Made by a program: the position numbers and the translations under genes. This document shows, in pieces, positions 44,665-64,000 of a stretch of 64,000 bases of DNA (its first letter is position 1; every line of letters starts with the position of its first letter). Source of the DNA: Apostichopus japonicus. Its lineage: Eukaryota; Echinodermata; Holothuroidea; Aspidochirotida; Stichopodidae. The notes under the pieces were generated by a model. It was not told where the DNA came from, did no database searches, and was given only the letters and a program-made list of their open reading frames with translations. Location: contig NC_092561.1 of the NCBI RefSeq assembly GCF_037975245.1, positions 9,853,001 through 9,917,000 on the forward strand, given 5' to 3'.

Positions 44665-45462
44665 CCGATGTCGCTTAACTAGCCCCAGCTATGTTATCAC
44701 CACTAACAGTGTCACTTAGGTCACTGCGCACTATCAACAATGTTGACTTCTTGTTTATCACGTCATTGCTCTTCTCTCAGCTGCTTTGTTTGCTTTGTTC
44801 AGTATCACTATCATTATTTATTTTATTTTTGGGGTTGCATATTTTGTTTGTTTTATTTTCTATCTCTTTGTTTTTATTCAACCGGTGTAAATCAGGGCTG
44901 AGGGGATGATATAAGCGAGTTATCCTCAATTAAATAAATTATAAAATACCAGCGTAACGGTTTAGCATACAATATATCAATTAAATAAAATCCAACAAGA
45001 AAGGGAAAAACCTATATATAACCAGTATACGTAATGCATACGTACTTTCTTTACTAGCATAAACATTTTTTGAAGTTTTACGTTCGATTGTTTACCTCCT
45101 TGACTTAAGAGCAAAAGTTGTCGGTGATATGGTTGGATATAGGGATAAAAAGGTACTATCATGCCTCTTGCAAAATCAGCACGCTGTCTATTGAAAGGCC
45201 GATTCTCTTTTGTCTGATAAAGTATCATTAATTTGCTCATTCCCCAAAACGAAGAAAACGTTTATGGAAAGGAAAAATATATAATCTTGTTTTTGCCTGT
45301 TTAACTGTGACAAACGTATTGGGAATAGTAAAACATCATTTTTTCATTAACAGGCTTGGTTAACTTGGTATAATACTTACTTAATTTGTACGGATTTAAT
45401 TTTAATTCCATTTAGAGCTGTGGTATTGTTTAAGTTTCTCAATGAAGAATATATAAACTTAT

Positions 45463-45572
45463 TTGTAGCAATGTCCATTGTATTCCGTCCAAAACTTTGG
45501 ACATCGAAATTCACCGTAAGTCTCTGCGAACGTAGAGACCGACAAAACAACAATGACAAGACTGGTCTTCAT
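45463..45572 (-). pseudogene. Orphan lectin first exon (right)
   Basis: The minus strand encodes MKTSLVIVVLSVSTFAET, then GEFRCPKFWTEYNGHCY. The coding part is intact, including both first cysteines, but the GT of the splice donor has become AT (CAAATAAGT), giving a stop two codons later. No exon 2 or 3 follows. Its left-arm partner has decayed by a different path (early stop). Confidence 0.85.
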
Positions 45573-46204
45573 GTTTCAGTATTGATAGAGAAAAAAATGA
45601 TTGAATTCCCAGAACGACATATATCTTTATAATCACCAAATTAGACAACAAAGTAATGGGCATATACAATTGGTACAGTTCCAGCTTTCGACGACAACCC
45701 AGTTGTGCATTAATTCTGACTGATTTTAAGATAGAGAAATAACCACCTATCTAGTGACGCAGTAGCGGACCAAACGGCTAGTATTGATCTTAAACGTGCA
45801 GTCATAAAACCAAACTGGACACAACTAAGAATTCCTTTGGGTCTATGGGTGCAAAATATCAAAATTGCTCTCTTTGGACTCACTATTACTGAAACGGGAC
45901 CCATTTGCTCGCTGCGACGCCACTGCTCCGTGTAAAAATAGAACTCTTTATGACAGGCAAAGACGTTAGTATTAATGTTAAACGTGCTTCAACTCCTGTC
46001 CTTGGGCGCAGTTGCTCTTTTTTTATGGCCCTCTGCCTCAAGGTTCTCTAATTCAAGGTAAATCCAAAGCTTGATTGGAAACCATAAATCAAAATATGAT
46101 ATGTTGCTGTCAGAGTGTAACTATGATATCACATCTTTTTGTATCAAGTACACTTATCTAAAACCAATATGTGACATTTTCGGCTAAATATATATGGTAA
46201 ACGA

Positions 46205-47475
46205 CAGTGGAGTAGCCAAGGGGGGGGGGGCGTGGGGGCGACAGCCCCCCATGAAAGCTTGTGGCCCCCCAGTCGCCCCCCCCACTGGGATTTTAGGTGT
46301 CGAAAAAAATTACATGTGCGAAAAATATATCATTGGTCTGAATGGTCTCGAATCTCCATGATGACCACTCATGAACGACCATTCGACCGCGGAACGGTAG
46401 TAGGCTATAGTTGCTGATAAACCGGACTTGACATAGCGCATAGGCCGGGTTTTCACTTCTGGGACGTACCCTGATGCTCTTAAAACCGCTATAAAAACAA
46501 ATTTTTAAGAAAGGAGACAATACTATCGCTGAGAATCAGTCTTTCACCCTAATAATGTTTCAGAGGGATGTTGAGAAAACTTTAGAGCAGCTTACAAGCA
46601 TGGACGTCAATCCTGGGGTGGGGCGGGGGACACGTCCCCCCACATTTCGATGGGTGGGGGACACACTATCAAATGCCCCCCCCCCCCCACACACACACAT
46701 TTCAGTGTAGTGGCTCTATTTGGTTAGGGCTTACACATCTCAGGCTTCATATCATCGAATATTAGAAGTTCAGTTCTATGAAAAGTGACCGAGATTTTTC
46801 ACATCGGTATGACCTGCAACTTTGTCTGTGTGTCGCGACGAGCAAAACTTGAGATTGAAACCACACGCTTTGTGCGGATAACGGTGCTGCCGACGCCCAC
46901 AACTACTTCAAGAAGTCATGGCACTTCATAGCTAGAGCCAAAGCCTGTACAGTACATATTTGTTGTTTAGTTGTAGATGGTGTTTCAAAGAAGGTGCCCG
47001 TTCCCTAATATTGGGGAATTGAAGAAATAGGGAGCATATTCCGTAAAAATTAAGGCCGCATGAACTTTATTACAGATTTCCTGAGTGACGAATTGTAATT
47101 TTCTCCCGAAATCACGCAACTAGATGGCTGCTACCCAGCCTGGCATCTCCAGCGATCTGGCAGGTATTGAAATCTGAAATTTTCTTGGTACGCTGCGCGC
47201 CAACCGATGGTGGCGCTCCGCTTAGATAGTACTTTCGGCCGGAATAAATTCGAATCGATCGCGTCCCCCCACGTTCCAAATCGGATTGAGAAGGCTTTGG
47301 GAAGTGTCATTTCCAACAATGTAGGAGGCTTTTTCAGCTAAACATTTTCGGTACGCTGCGCGCCAACTCAAGGTGGCGCTCCGCTTAGAGGGTAACAAGA
47401 CGCCCTCCCAGGAAATGGTCAAGCCCCCCCCCCCCCAGCACCCACCCCACTGAAAATATCCTTGCTACGCCACTG
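46205..47475. mobile_element. Non-autonomous hAT-like DNA transposon, right copy
   Basis: It is exactly as long as the left copy (1271 bp), with the same terminal inverted repeats and 8-base flanks GTAAACGA (46197-46204) and GTTAACGC (47476-47483). It therefore inserted before the arm duplication. Confidence 0.75.
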
Positions 47476-47799
47476 GTTAACGCTATGTAAGCATCCGTAT
47501 TTATGGTCCGAATAACCAGCGTTTGAATTTTCAGAAAGGCTGCCAGACGTGTGGGAGAGAGAATAAAGTGTTGTGGGAAGATTGCCGAAGGTGCAAAAGT
47601 GAATGTTTGAAGGAAAGAGGGGGGGGGGGTGGCAAAGTCGGAGAAGAAATGTTGGCAAAGTCTGTAGAAATTGTTTTCGTAGGTTTATATATCCTCCTCC
47701 AAGAGGCTTTATGGCGTTTTTTATTTTGTATGTAAAATGATAGTCTCTTCATCTTTGTAGCAGTAAGTGGTCCTTCATGCTGTTTACAGAACTTACTTT

Positions 47800-48440
47800 C
47801 CCCTCACTCCGATCCTTACCGTTGAAAATGGTCCCAAAAAGGTTACTCTGTGGTCTCAAGTTATAACAAGCTTTTCTCTTTCTCTGAATATTTAAAAATA
47901 AAGTAAATCATTTTTAGTCTTTGGCGCATTCCAAGAAATAAACTTTTAACTGCAATTATATTCTTATTGGCAATAAACATTTTTTTCGTTCATCCTCTGC
48001 TGACTATTTAGGTATTGTTATTTATCAAAACCTCACTTGGCAACCACATATTCCAAAAAGGTACAGAATCATTAATCGGCTCAGATTCTAACTTTTTTAA
48101 TTATCTACCTCTTGCTCCCCAAACTATATTATTATTATTCACCTTAGCTATACTGTAATATTGTTTGAGGCAATAACTATATTTCCCGTCTACAAAAAGC
48201 GTGTTCTTCTTCAGAAGACAACAACACGCGTTATTGCTAGACAGGACACTACCGTTCTCAAACAGCCCCAATTTTTGCCACTTTGAATTCACTCTCTGTT
48301 TTTGACATCTACAAGCTGCATATCACCAAATTTGCTCATCAATATATTTTGTTATCTTCTTCAGCTGATTCCTGAAAATGTTCACAGGTTGATCCACATT
48401 TCACAACTGCAACACAAAACATATCAATAATCCACTATAT
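47800..48440 (+). mobile_element. LINE reverse-transcriptase remnant (right)
   Basis: Partner of the left remnant. The piece equivalent to FLGIVIDQNLTW is still readable but with more breaks, including loss of the H-I-D-H-V segment. Confidence 0.65.
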
Positions 48441-49134
48441 ATATATACATCCACCCACAAAGCACTTTGTCTGTCTCACTTGCAGGGGCACAACTACATA
48501 AGTACTTCTTTAACTCCTCCTTTAACTCCTGTTTTCAACACAAATGTCAATCTTAGGAATGGTCTAAACTATAGGTTCAATCAAAACGGATAAAATGTTA
48601 AATTTTCCAATTCCAGGAAGGGGGGGGGGGGTGAGCTTATCATTTGACATCCCAATGGACTTTCCACAGTATTGTATAATATTATCACGTGGGCCTACGT
48701 CCTTTTTACCACCTGCCTGTCGCACTTGTTAAAAGAGGAAATGGGGGAGGGAGGGGAGGGGATGGGGAGCTATTTAAATCGTCCCGAAATGTCATTCGGG
48801 ATTTAACCTTACGGTAAGATTTGATGTTGTTTTGCTATGTTTTGTTTGTTCTTCCCTTCTTTCTATCTTACTGTTTTTCTTTCCTACTACCTTTCTTTCT
48901 TTGTTAGTATTTATAAGTGTTTAGCCTTACTGTTTACATAGAGTACCATCCATTACCTCGATCACCTCAAATCTTTTTATCCATACACGGCATTTTGTCT
49001 TAAACAGACAAACAGAGGTACAACAAATGCACTGTTTATTGCACGTTTTATCAGCCAAGAAAAGAGTTCCCAATCACCAAGCTACTCTATTACTGATTGG
49101 ATACCAATTTTAGAACTTAGTCATTATTATCATC
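48441..49134. other. 3' flank of right lectin
   Basis: No gene. It contains a G-run at 48619-48631 and CTTTCTTT-type pyrimidine tracts matching the left arm's purine tract. Confidence 0.5.
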
Positions 49135-57570
<8,436 letters not shown>

Positions 57571-57618
57571 GTTACAGTATTGATGGAGAAAAAGTGATTG
57601 AAATCTAGACAGTCATAC

Positions 57619-57627
57619 CTTTATATA
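57619..57627 (-). promoter_or_regulatory. TATA box of right lectin gene
   Basis: TATATAAAG on the minus strand, 49 bases upstream of the ATG at 57570, same spacing as in the left gene. Confidence 0.7.
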
Positions 57628-57629
57628 CG

Positions 57630-60600
57630 GTAAAACTCGTCTACATTTAAGGGGTGTATACCCTTACAAATTAAAACTGTCCCAGCGTTCGAAGCTTACA
57701 TGCCAGTTTGGCGATAATATGACAAATTGGTGTAAATTAAGATAAAGTGATGAAAGCATTTTGTTAAAATATTTTACAAATCTAACCAAAAGTATACATT
57801 CTGTTATTATAAAGTTAATTATTAAGTTAATGCATCACGTTGAGTTGATTTCAATTAGTTTTTCTATACTAAAATTCCATAACAACTGAAGGTCAAGGTC
57901 CATTTGAATAGTAAAGTGAAAACTTTAAATTGTTCGGACGATCAAATGTTAATTTTAAGCAAACATTATCGAGGGGCGGGGGTATATATACCCCGTTAAC
58001 TCCCGGCTTAAAGGCCCCATATAACACTTACTCGGATGTATTGATTGATCATCATCATCATTACATTAAAGTACATTATCTGCAGCCGGCCAGATGATAT
58101 GACATCGCATAACAAAAGCAGCTGCTTGAGACAAAATGAAATTTCTCTGGTTAACAAAGGTAAACAACATTGCCCTACAGTTCGCAATGAAGTCAAATGA
58201 TAGGCTAGATTCTTGCGGGTCTCGAAACTTCAGCAAGCAAACACCTTCCTCTAAACTAGACAACTGTAGTGATAAAAGTGCCAAAAGCAATTGACTGTGT
58301 GTTGCAGAAAAGAAACCTATTGAAAGTACGTCCTGGGGACACATGGTCACTGCGTTCATACCAACTGTAACACAAATTACTTGACAACCACTCAAAATGG
58401 CATATAGCGGCCTCATTTTCCTGTCTCACAGTTGTGGCTTATAGTTTTATCAAGGCCTGAAATGTATTTAAGGGTTGGTGTGAAAGTTACATGGCACAAA
58501 CATTGTGGCCTCCTGAAGTTTTTGGTGCACGGTAGCACGGAATTAAAATGAACTTGAACTGCCCAGTACTTTAGTAGTACTAGTACTAGTAGAGCTAGGG
58601 CCCTATCATCACTAGCTTTTAGGGTTAGCAGTATAGTAGCTGTATGACGATCAGGTCTATCTAGAACTAGGGGTACATCATAGGCTATCCCGTCTAGCCC
58701 AAGCTAAACTAATCAAGTCAAACTAATCACTTTGGTGATTAAAATTGAATCAATATGGTTCCTTCATCCAGTCAGTATGGTAACTAATTTCTAAAACTTC
58801 ACGAACGAAGTTTTCGACATAATGCAAGGCAGAGGGCATAAGGCACAAGACAAGGGGTGGGGGGGGGTTGGAGGAAAGGAAATTGCTCTTTATACCTCAT
58901 ATTTCTTACATTTTTTCGCACAAAAAAATGAATGAACTGCTCAGAAATATTGCCAAATAAAAAAAACTGCTCAAATAGAAATCTAATTGTTTTTTGACAG
59001 CCTTGAAGGTAAATTGATATGACCACCAAGTAAGGAAGGAACTGCCGTACATGAAAGAGCGAAAGAGAGTAGAAAGGGTAAGATTATTAACTCCAATTGT
59101 CCTGTTACCCACTCCACCCCGGCTTTTATACTGCTCTCTTTCCCCTTCACCTCATACCCTTCACACCACTGGGTTAATTGTTGGTTAAAATTAATTTTAG
59201 TTTGGTTAAGAGATCTAAGCCAGAACATATGTGAACTTACTGAGAGGTATCCTACCAGCACATGACAATTGAAAAGGAAAGTTTAAAAAACATTTTGCTT
59301 CCTTTGCAAACAACATCATGCAACTTATTGTCTTCAACTCATATCACTATTCCCTCTTTTTATAGATTTTTAATATTTATTTATTGGGATTAGAGGACAC
59401 AGAAAAAAGGCTTCCCAGCATCAAAACTGGTAGGGTTATTTGTCCTAGCATGCCCTCACGAACATAGGATTGCTAGCGTTGGATACTTCATTAGCTCAAA
59501 GTAGTATTACATCTCTCACACAGAAAATAGTTCACACTTGGCCTGGCACATTGTTTTATGTAAAAAAAGAGAGGTATGTACAGGTTAGTTCTTCACAGCT
59601 GCAGTACAGCTAGTCCATAAAAGATCCATGATTTGTACCTCGTAAGGAATGTGCACCCAGTAGGTATGTCTGATTCTTGTACAGGACCCCGTAAGGACTA
59701 CACTCATTCAACCACCCACACACATCCCACCCACCCACCCAAACACGCACGCACACTTAACGTTTTGATTTAACTTCCAAGGGCACTGTATTCCCTCACC
59801 CCACCTCTGCCCCACCGGTTTTGCTCACCAGACCCGTCCATCTTGCTCCATCATTCTCATGATTATTGAAAATAGATGAAAAGAGAAATTGTTAGCACTT
59901 AATCATAAAATGTATCAGAGAAACACAAAACATTGATTCCGTCTTGGATAAGAGGTAGGGTATTTACAGCTCAGTAGCTAAAGGGTTTTTTACTGGTCAA
60001 CATGTTGTATTGTTTTGCTTTGATTTTATTGTTTAAAAAAAACTGTGGACTTAAATTGATTTCTCGGAATTCGGCCCTCAAAAAGATCGAAAAAAAGAAG
60101 AGAATAGTTAACGGCTTGGAAGAAACCTTCAGTACTGACCCTCTGCCGCCTCCCCGTCAACAATTCCCACGTCTCCCGACAAAGCCATAAAGTGTCGGAA
60201 TATTGTGTTTGTCTAACGAGGTCTGCATTTATTTTAATCTCCCACTTTTTTTCTCTCAAATAAAACAAAAGAATAAACTGTCTGAAGGGAACAGTTTCTT
60301 TAGGCAATAAAACAAGAATGAATACCTATATACCTATTTCAATGCCACCTGTTTATTTCCACGGACACTAAGCAAATGTCAATTTTATAAATTGTCATTA
60401 AAACCTCTTAACAACACATGTTACAAATAAATTGACTATGGTTTATAAATATCCTGGCTATTTACATATTTTTTTCTTAAATATTTTCACCAGCGATATA
60501 CTTTTGTTCTTAGGCTCCCAACGCGTAAAATACGCAACTACGTGTCAATACTTTGTAAGCGAAACAAAATGAGATTTCAATTACAATATGAAATCATACG

Positions 60601-62712
60601 TATCAATTAATAAAACATTTGTAACCGGAAAATAAAGAGAAAAGTATGACAATAATTTTGAATTAGTTCGTATATTCTGAAATGGTGACGGTTACGACAG
60701 TTGTGTCTGCATATCTAAGTAGTGATGGCGCTTTCTGTATATGGGGGTACTGTCGGGTGAAGGTGTCTTTGATGAGAGGAGAGGACTCGGTGAGGAACTT
60801 CCTCCGTGTTATATTTGTTTTCTTCCTTACCACCAAGTCCAAAGGCACAGCGTTGTGACGTTGCACACGCTTAAGTTCTGCGCCCATCGTGTTCTAACCT
60901 CGATGGGGGTAGATGTCGTCTTGGATATTCCATTTTCCACTTTTCTAAAAAAAAAATTATAATGCGCAAACTTTGAACAATATGGAACTGATTGAAAAAT
61001 GGCAAAATCCAAACTTTGAACAAGATGTAACCGGTTGAGACGATTCTTCGATGTGAACAATGAGGTATTTTGGAGCATAATCTGGAGCATCATCTAGAAT
61101 GTAATGTCGCTTGTTAACTTCTGCTTATACTTAGACATCGTTTGATAGAAATTACTCAAATAACAATTTTGGAATTTGAAAATTAACATTGGGGAAATAT
61201 ATCACTTAAATATATTCATCGTCGCGTAGCTTGGCAAGGAATATAGCAGTTATGATGTCATGGCATTAGTTGTTGTACAATATAAGATTTGAAAACTACA
61301 AGAGAGCACGTCACATGACCCTACATCATGGATGGTATGGTAATTTGTGTGGGTGGGGGAGGGGGGTGGGACGTCCGTCTCCTAATTGATGATTATTACG
61401 AACTGTCGTAAAATTAAGAAATTAATAAAACAACAAAACATAGTCGGTCATCATTTATATATACGCCAATATGTAGTTGCACTGATGGCCACTGTAGTTG
61501 CAGTGCTCTTTTGAAAAATTTTAACCACTTTTTCAATCCTAATTGTAATATACAACGCCTACAAGAGAAACAGTCAAAATAGTCACAGTGGAACAAGGAA
61601 ACATCATTTCTATATTATCAGACAAATTGATATATTGTTCCAGCCCTTTAGCTGAATTACACAGTAAACTTCAACGTATGCTCGAAGTTAGGGAAATTTA
61701 TCTTGCTCCAAGGAGTTTGACTACCATCTTTACAAGTGAAATTCTTTCTATTTCTGACGAAGTCAATTAATAACAACTAGATAAACCACAAGTTTTCCTT
61801 ATCTCTCTCTCGCTCTCCTTCCAACTCCCTCTCTTGCTGTCTAGTTACTACGAACTGTCGTAAAATTAAGCAATTTATTAAACAACAAAGCGTAGTCTAT
61901 GTGGAACACTTCTGTTAACAGGCAGAAACATGTGTCCTTAATTGTTTAAACTGAAATCTTGATGGTGATAACAAAACTGTATGGAAGGTTATTAATTTTT
62001 AAAAATTAATAAAATAAATATTATGTACAATATATTTACCACTCCCTCCCTCTTACAATCTCTCGGTTGCTACTTAATTAACGAGGTGTCATAAATTTAA
62101 CAATTACCGGTAAATACTCTTACTCACATGCAGACTGTAACATCTGTCCGTAATCGTTACATTTGAAGTTAAGTTGGTGAAGGTGGTTAATCATCTGGAC
62201 ATAAAAACTGCTGGTTTACGCAGGGAAAACTCACAAATATGAGCAGACTAAATTATTTCTCAAAAGTGTGGTATAGTTTGACCTCATTCAACTTTCAACA
62301 TTTAGTAACATTGTAACCACAACGAAAGAGCTATTTGTTAATATTTGTTAAAGTTGAGTTGTTATTATCTTTAAATCGCCTAACTTTTATACATAAAAGA
62401 CAAGTAGCCTAAGTTAGCCTATGTGTGGCAATGTTTGGAAGAGGCTTTATCAATAACTGATTTCATTGTCCGTTATGCCTAACCGTTGCTGCATTTGCTA
62501 GAAATATGTTTTTCTTTTCTTTTGTGCTTCTTTACTTTTAATTTCTTTTCATGCAGAATTTATTTCAGTTTGTTTCATCAATCCCGCCCCCCCCCCCCCG
62601 CCACATCTCTCCCTCCTCTCCCCTATGACATCGTCACATCCGGCAGACGTAGATTATCAAATAATTAATGATATTCAAGGAGCATCATACCCTATCTGGA
62701 AAAGAGATAGAA
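57630..62712. other. Outer part of right arm, noncoding
   Basis: Matches 6160-11140 in reverse. The longest frame (58066-58416, minus) is broken in the left copy, so it is not taken as a gene. It includes the palindrome at 57979-57994, a G-run near 58858 and a pyrimidine tract at 61800-61830. Confidence 0.65.
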
Positions 62713-64000
62713 AACAAAACTGACTTCTGCGTGGGATTAAAATTCCAAACCTTTCTTTCTTGAAAGAAACTGAAACTCAAAACCTGGTTAAACTCTTGGT
62801 AACGCTCATAGAAGGGGAAGTTTCAAGTTACTTAATAAACAAACAAATGATATGGATTTGCAAATGCAGTTTTCTACCTAAATATATTTGCCAAGAAGCA
62901 GCACTCCTTCCTGTACTCGGTGTCTGATGTGAAATTGTATATCTTTGAATATCATTTTTTGAAATATTCGTTTTAATTTATCAAAATGTACGGATGTTTT
63001 ACCTCCTTTCTAGATATAACGTCAATTTCCAGCTCACTAATTGATGGCATTAGCATTGGCTCTCGAACCACCCCACCCCTCCCCCTCCTCCTCCTGCTCC
63101 TCTATACACCCCAACGAACAACGGAATTTGAAATGATGGTAGTGTCGTTTAAAAAAACTTTCATAAAGAGATAAAACAGGTTTCAAAATATGTTCCCCAC
63201 TTAATTGAACCTAATCAATCACTGTATGCCGAATGCAATCGAAAAACTAGGCGTTTCTATATATTTTCCATATTTCTTATTTGTAGCTGTCTCCAATTAT
63301 GTAATATTTGTTACATGTGTTTATCAAAAGGTTACAACACAGCCAGCTTTAACGACAGTTTATCACCACCAAATCCAAATTTTGCTTTCAGAAGACTGAC
63401 GTGCATTTTCTGTAACACATTGCAGCCAAGGAGGAAAGTATTATATACCCCTACCTGTATAAAAATGGCGGAGATATTTCAGAACAAATAAACATCAAAT
63501 ATATATAACAATATTGTTTCATGTGTTCTCAAGATGTTGCGACACGCCCTCTACTAACGGCAATCTCCTGTTTGGTCTCTGAGGACACACAATTATGTAG
63601 TTGACATTTAATTGTATGTGTTCATGTAGATTAATTGTTATTTTATATTTCATACAACTTCAAACGCTTTTTTTTCTATCTTGAAGATATATCGACGTCT
63701 TAGATCATGCACACGTACACCTATTGAACTCTTCATAGTCTCGTTGAAAGACGAGGGTTGGATGATTGGGGGGGGGGGGGTGGTTATATATGTTTATGCT
63801 CTCCTGTTTTAGTTTTCTTCTTTCTTGATAGTCTTTTACTTTTTTCTATTATTTATTAATTTCTTGAGAGAAGCGGATACCAGAATACCAGTTCTATAGA
63901 CTTGTCAAACTATAATACCTAAGCCAAAGTATATATTAAGTCTATGCGAAATCTTTTTATCTAGTAAGTTGGAATGACCTAACGACATATCCTGATTGGA
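62713..64000. other. Unique right flank
   Basis: No homology to the left flank and no gene recognised. It contains a C/T-rich tract at 63068-63110 and a G-run at 63769-63780. Confidence 0.5.

Noticed and set aside
58066-58416. 116-residue minus-strand frame
   Set aside because: The left-arm equivalent (10.4-10.7 kb) is interrupted and no motif is seen.

Overview
The window is animal nuclear DNA. It is AT-rich, with small GT-AG exons scattered in long introns, microsatellites, tRNA-derived SINE-like repeats, and decayed LINE, Ty3/gypsy-like, hAT-like and Penelope-like elements. The secreted single-CTLD lectins and the CUB/7TM receptor suggest an echinoderm, most likely a sea cucumber. This rests on family resemblance only, as no search could be run.

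Layout. 314-1675 (minus) holds two adjoining exons of a probable SLC28-type concentrative nucleoside transporter that runs off the window. 1676-6160 is noncoding. The dominant structure is a very large inverted duplication: a left arm (about 6160-23072) and a right arm (about 44345-62712), facing each other across a roughly 21 kb unique spacer. Each arm carries one intact three-exon C-type lectin gene (plus strand 11204-18080; minus strand 49135-57570), one orphan decayed lectin first exon, a 1271-bp hAT-like non-autonomous element, a LINE reverse-transcriptase remnant, a gypsy-type protease remnant and a set of tandem repeats.

Two insertions separate the arms in time. A Penelope-like retroelement with perfect 134-bp inverted ends and hammerhead-like motifs sits only in the left lectin's intron 1. 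A 2.2-kb terminal-inverted-repeat element built of GGTAAA-rich arrays sits only in the right lectin's intron 2, with a clean empty site in the left arm.

The spacer (23.1-44.3 kb) contains a nested smaller inverted repeat, a degenerate Penelope-like GIY-YIG fragment, and a complete nine-exon gene (29859-39294, plus strand). That gene encodes a receptor of about 1128 residues: signal peptide, three CUB domains, a cysteine-rich ectodomain and a class-B-like seven-helix domain. Remnants of a LINE, a gypsy integrase and a hAT transposase follow it.

The two lectins are probably secreted sugar-binding proteins. Their replacements are concentrated in the final exon around the sugar-binding loop, which suggests functional divergence after duplication. 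Nothing in the sequence directly links the lectins to the CUB receptor.
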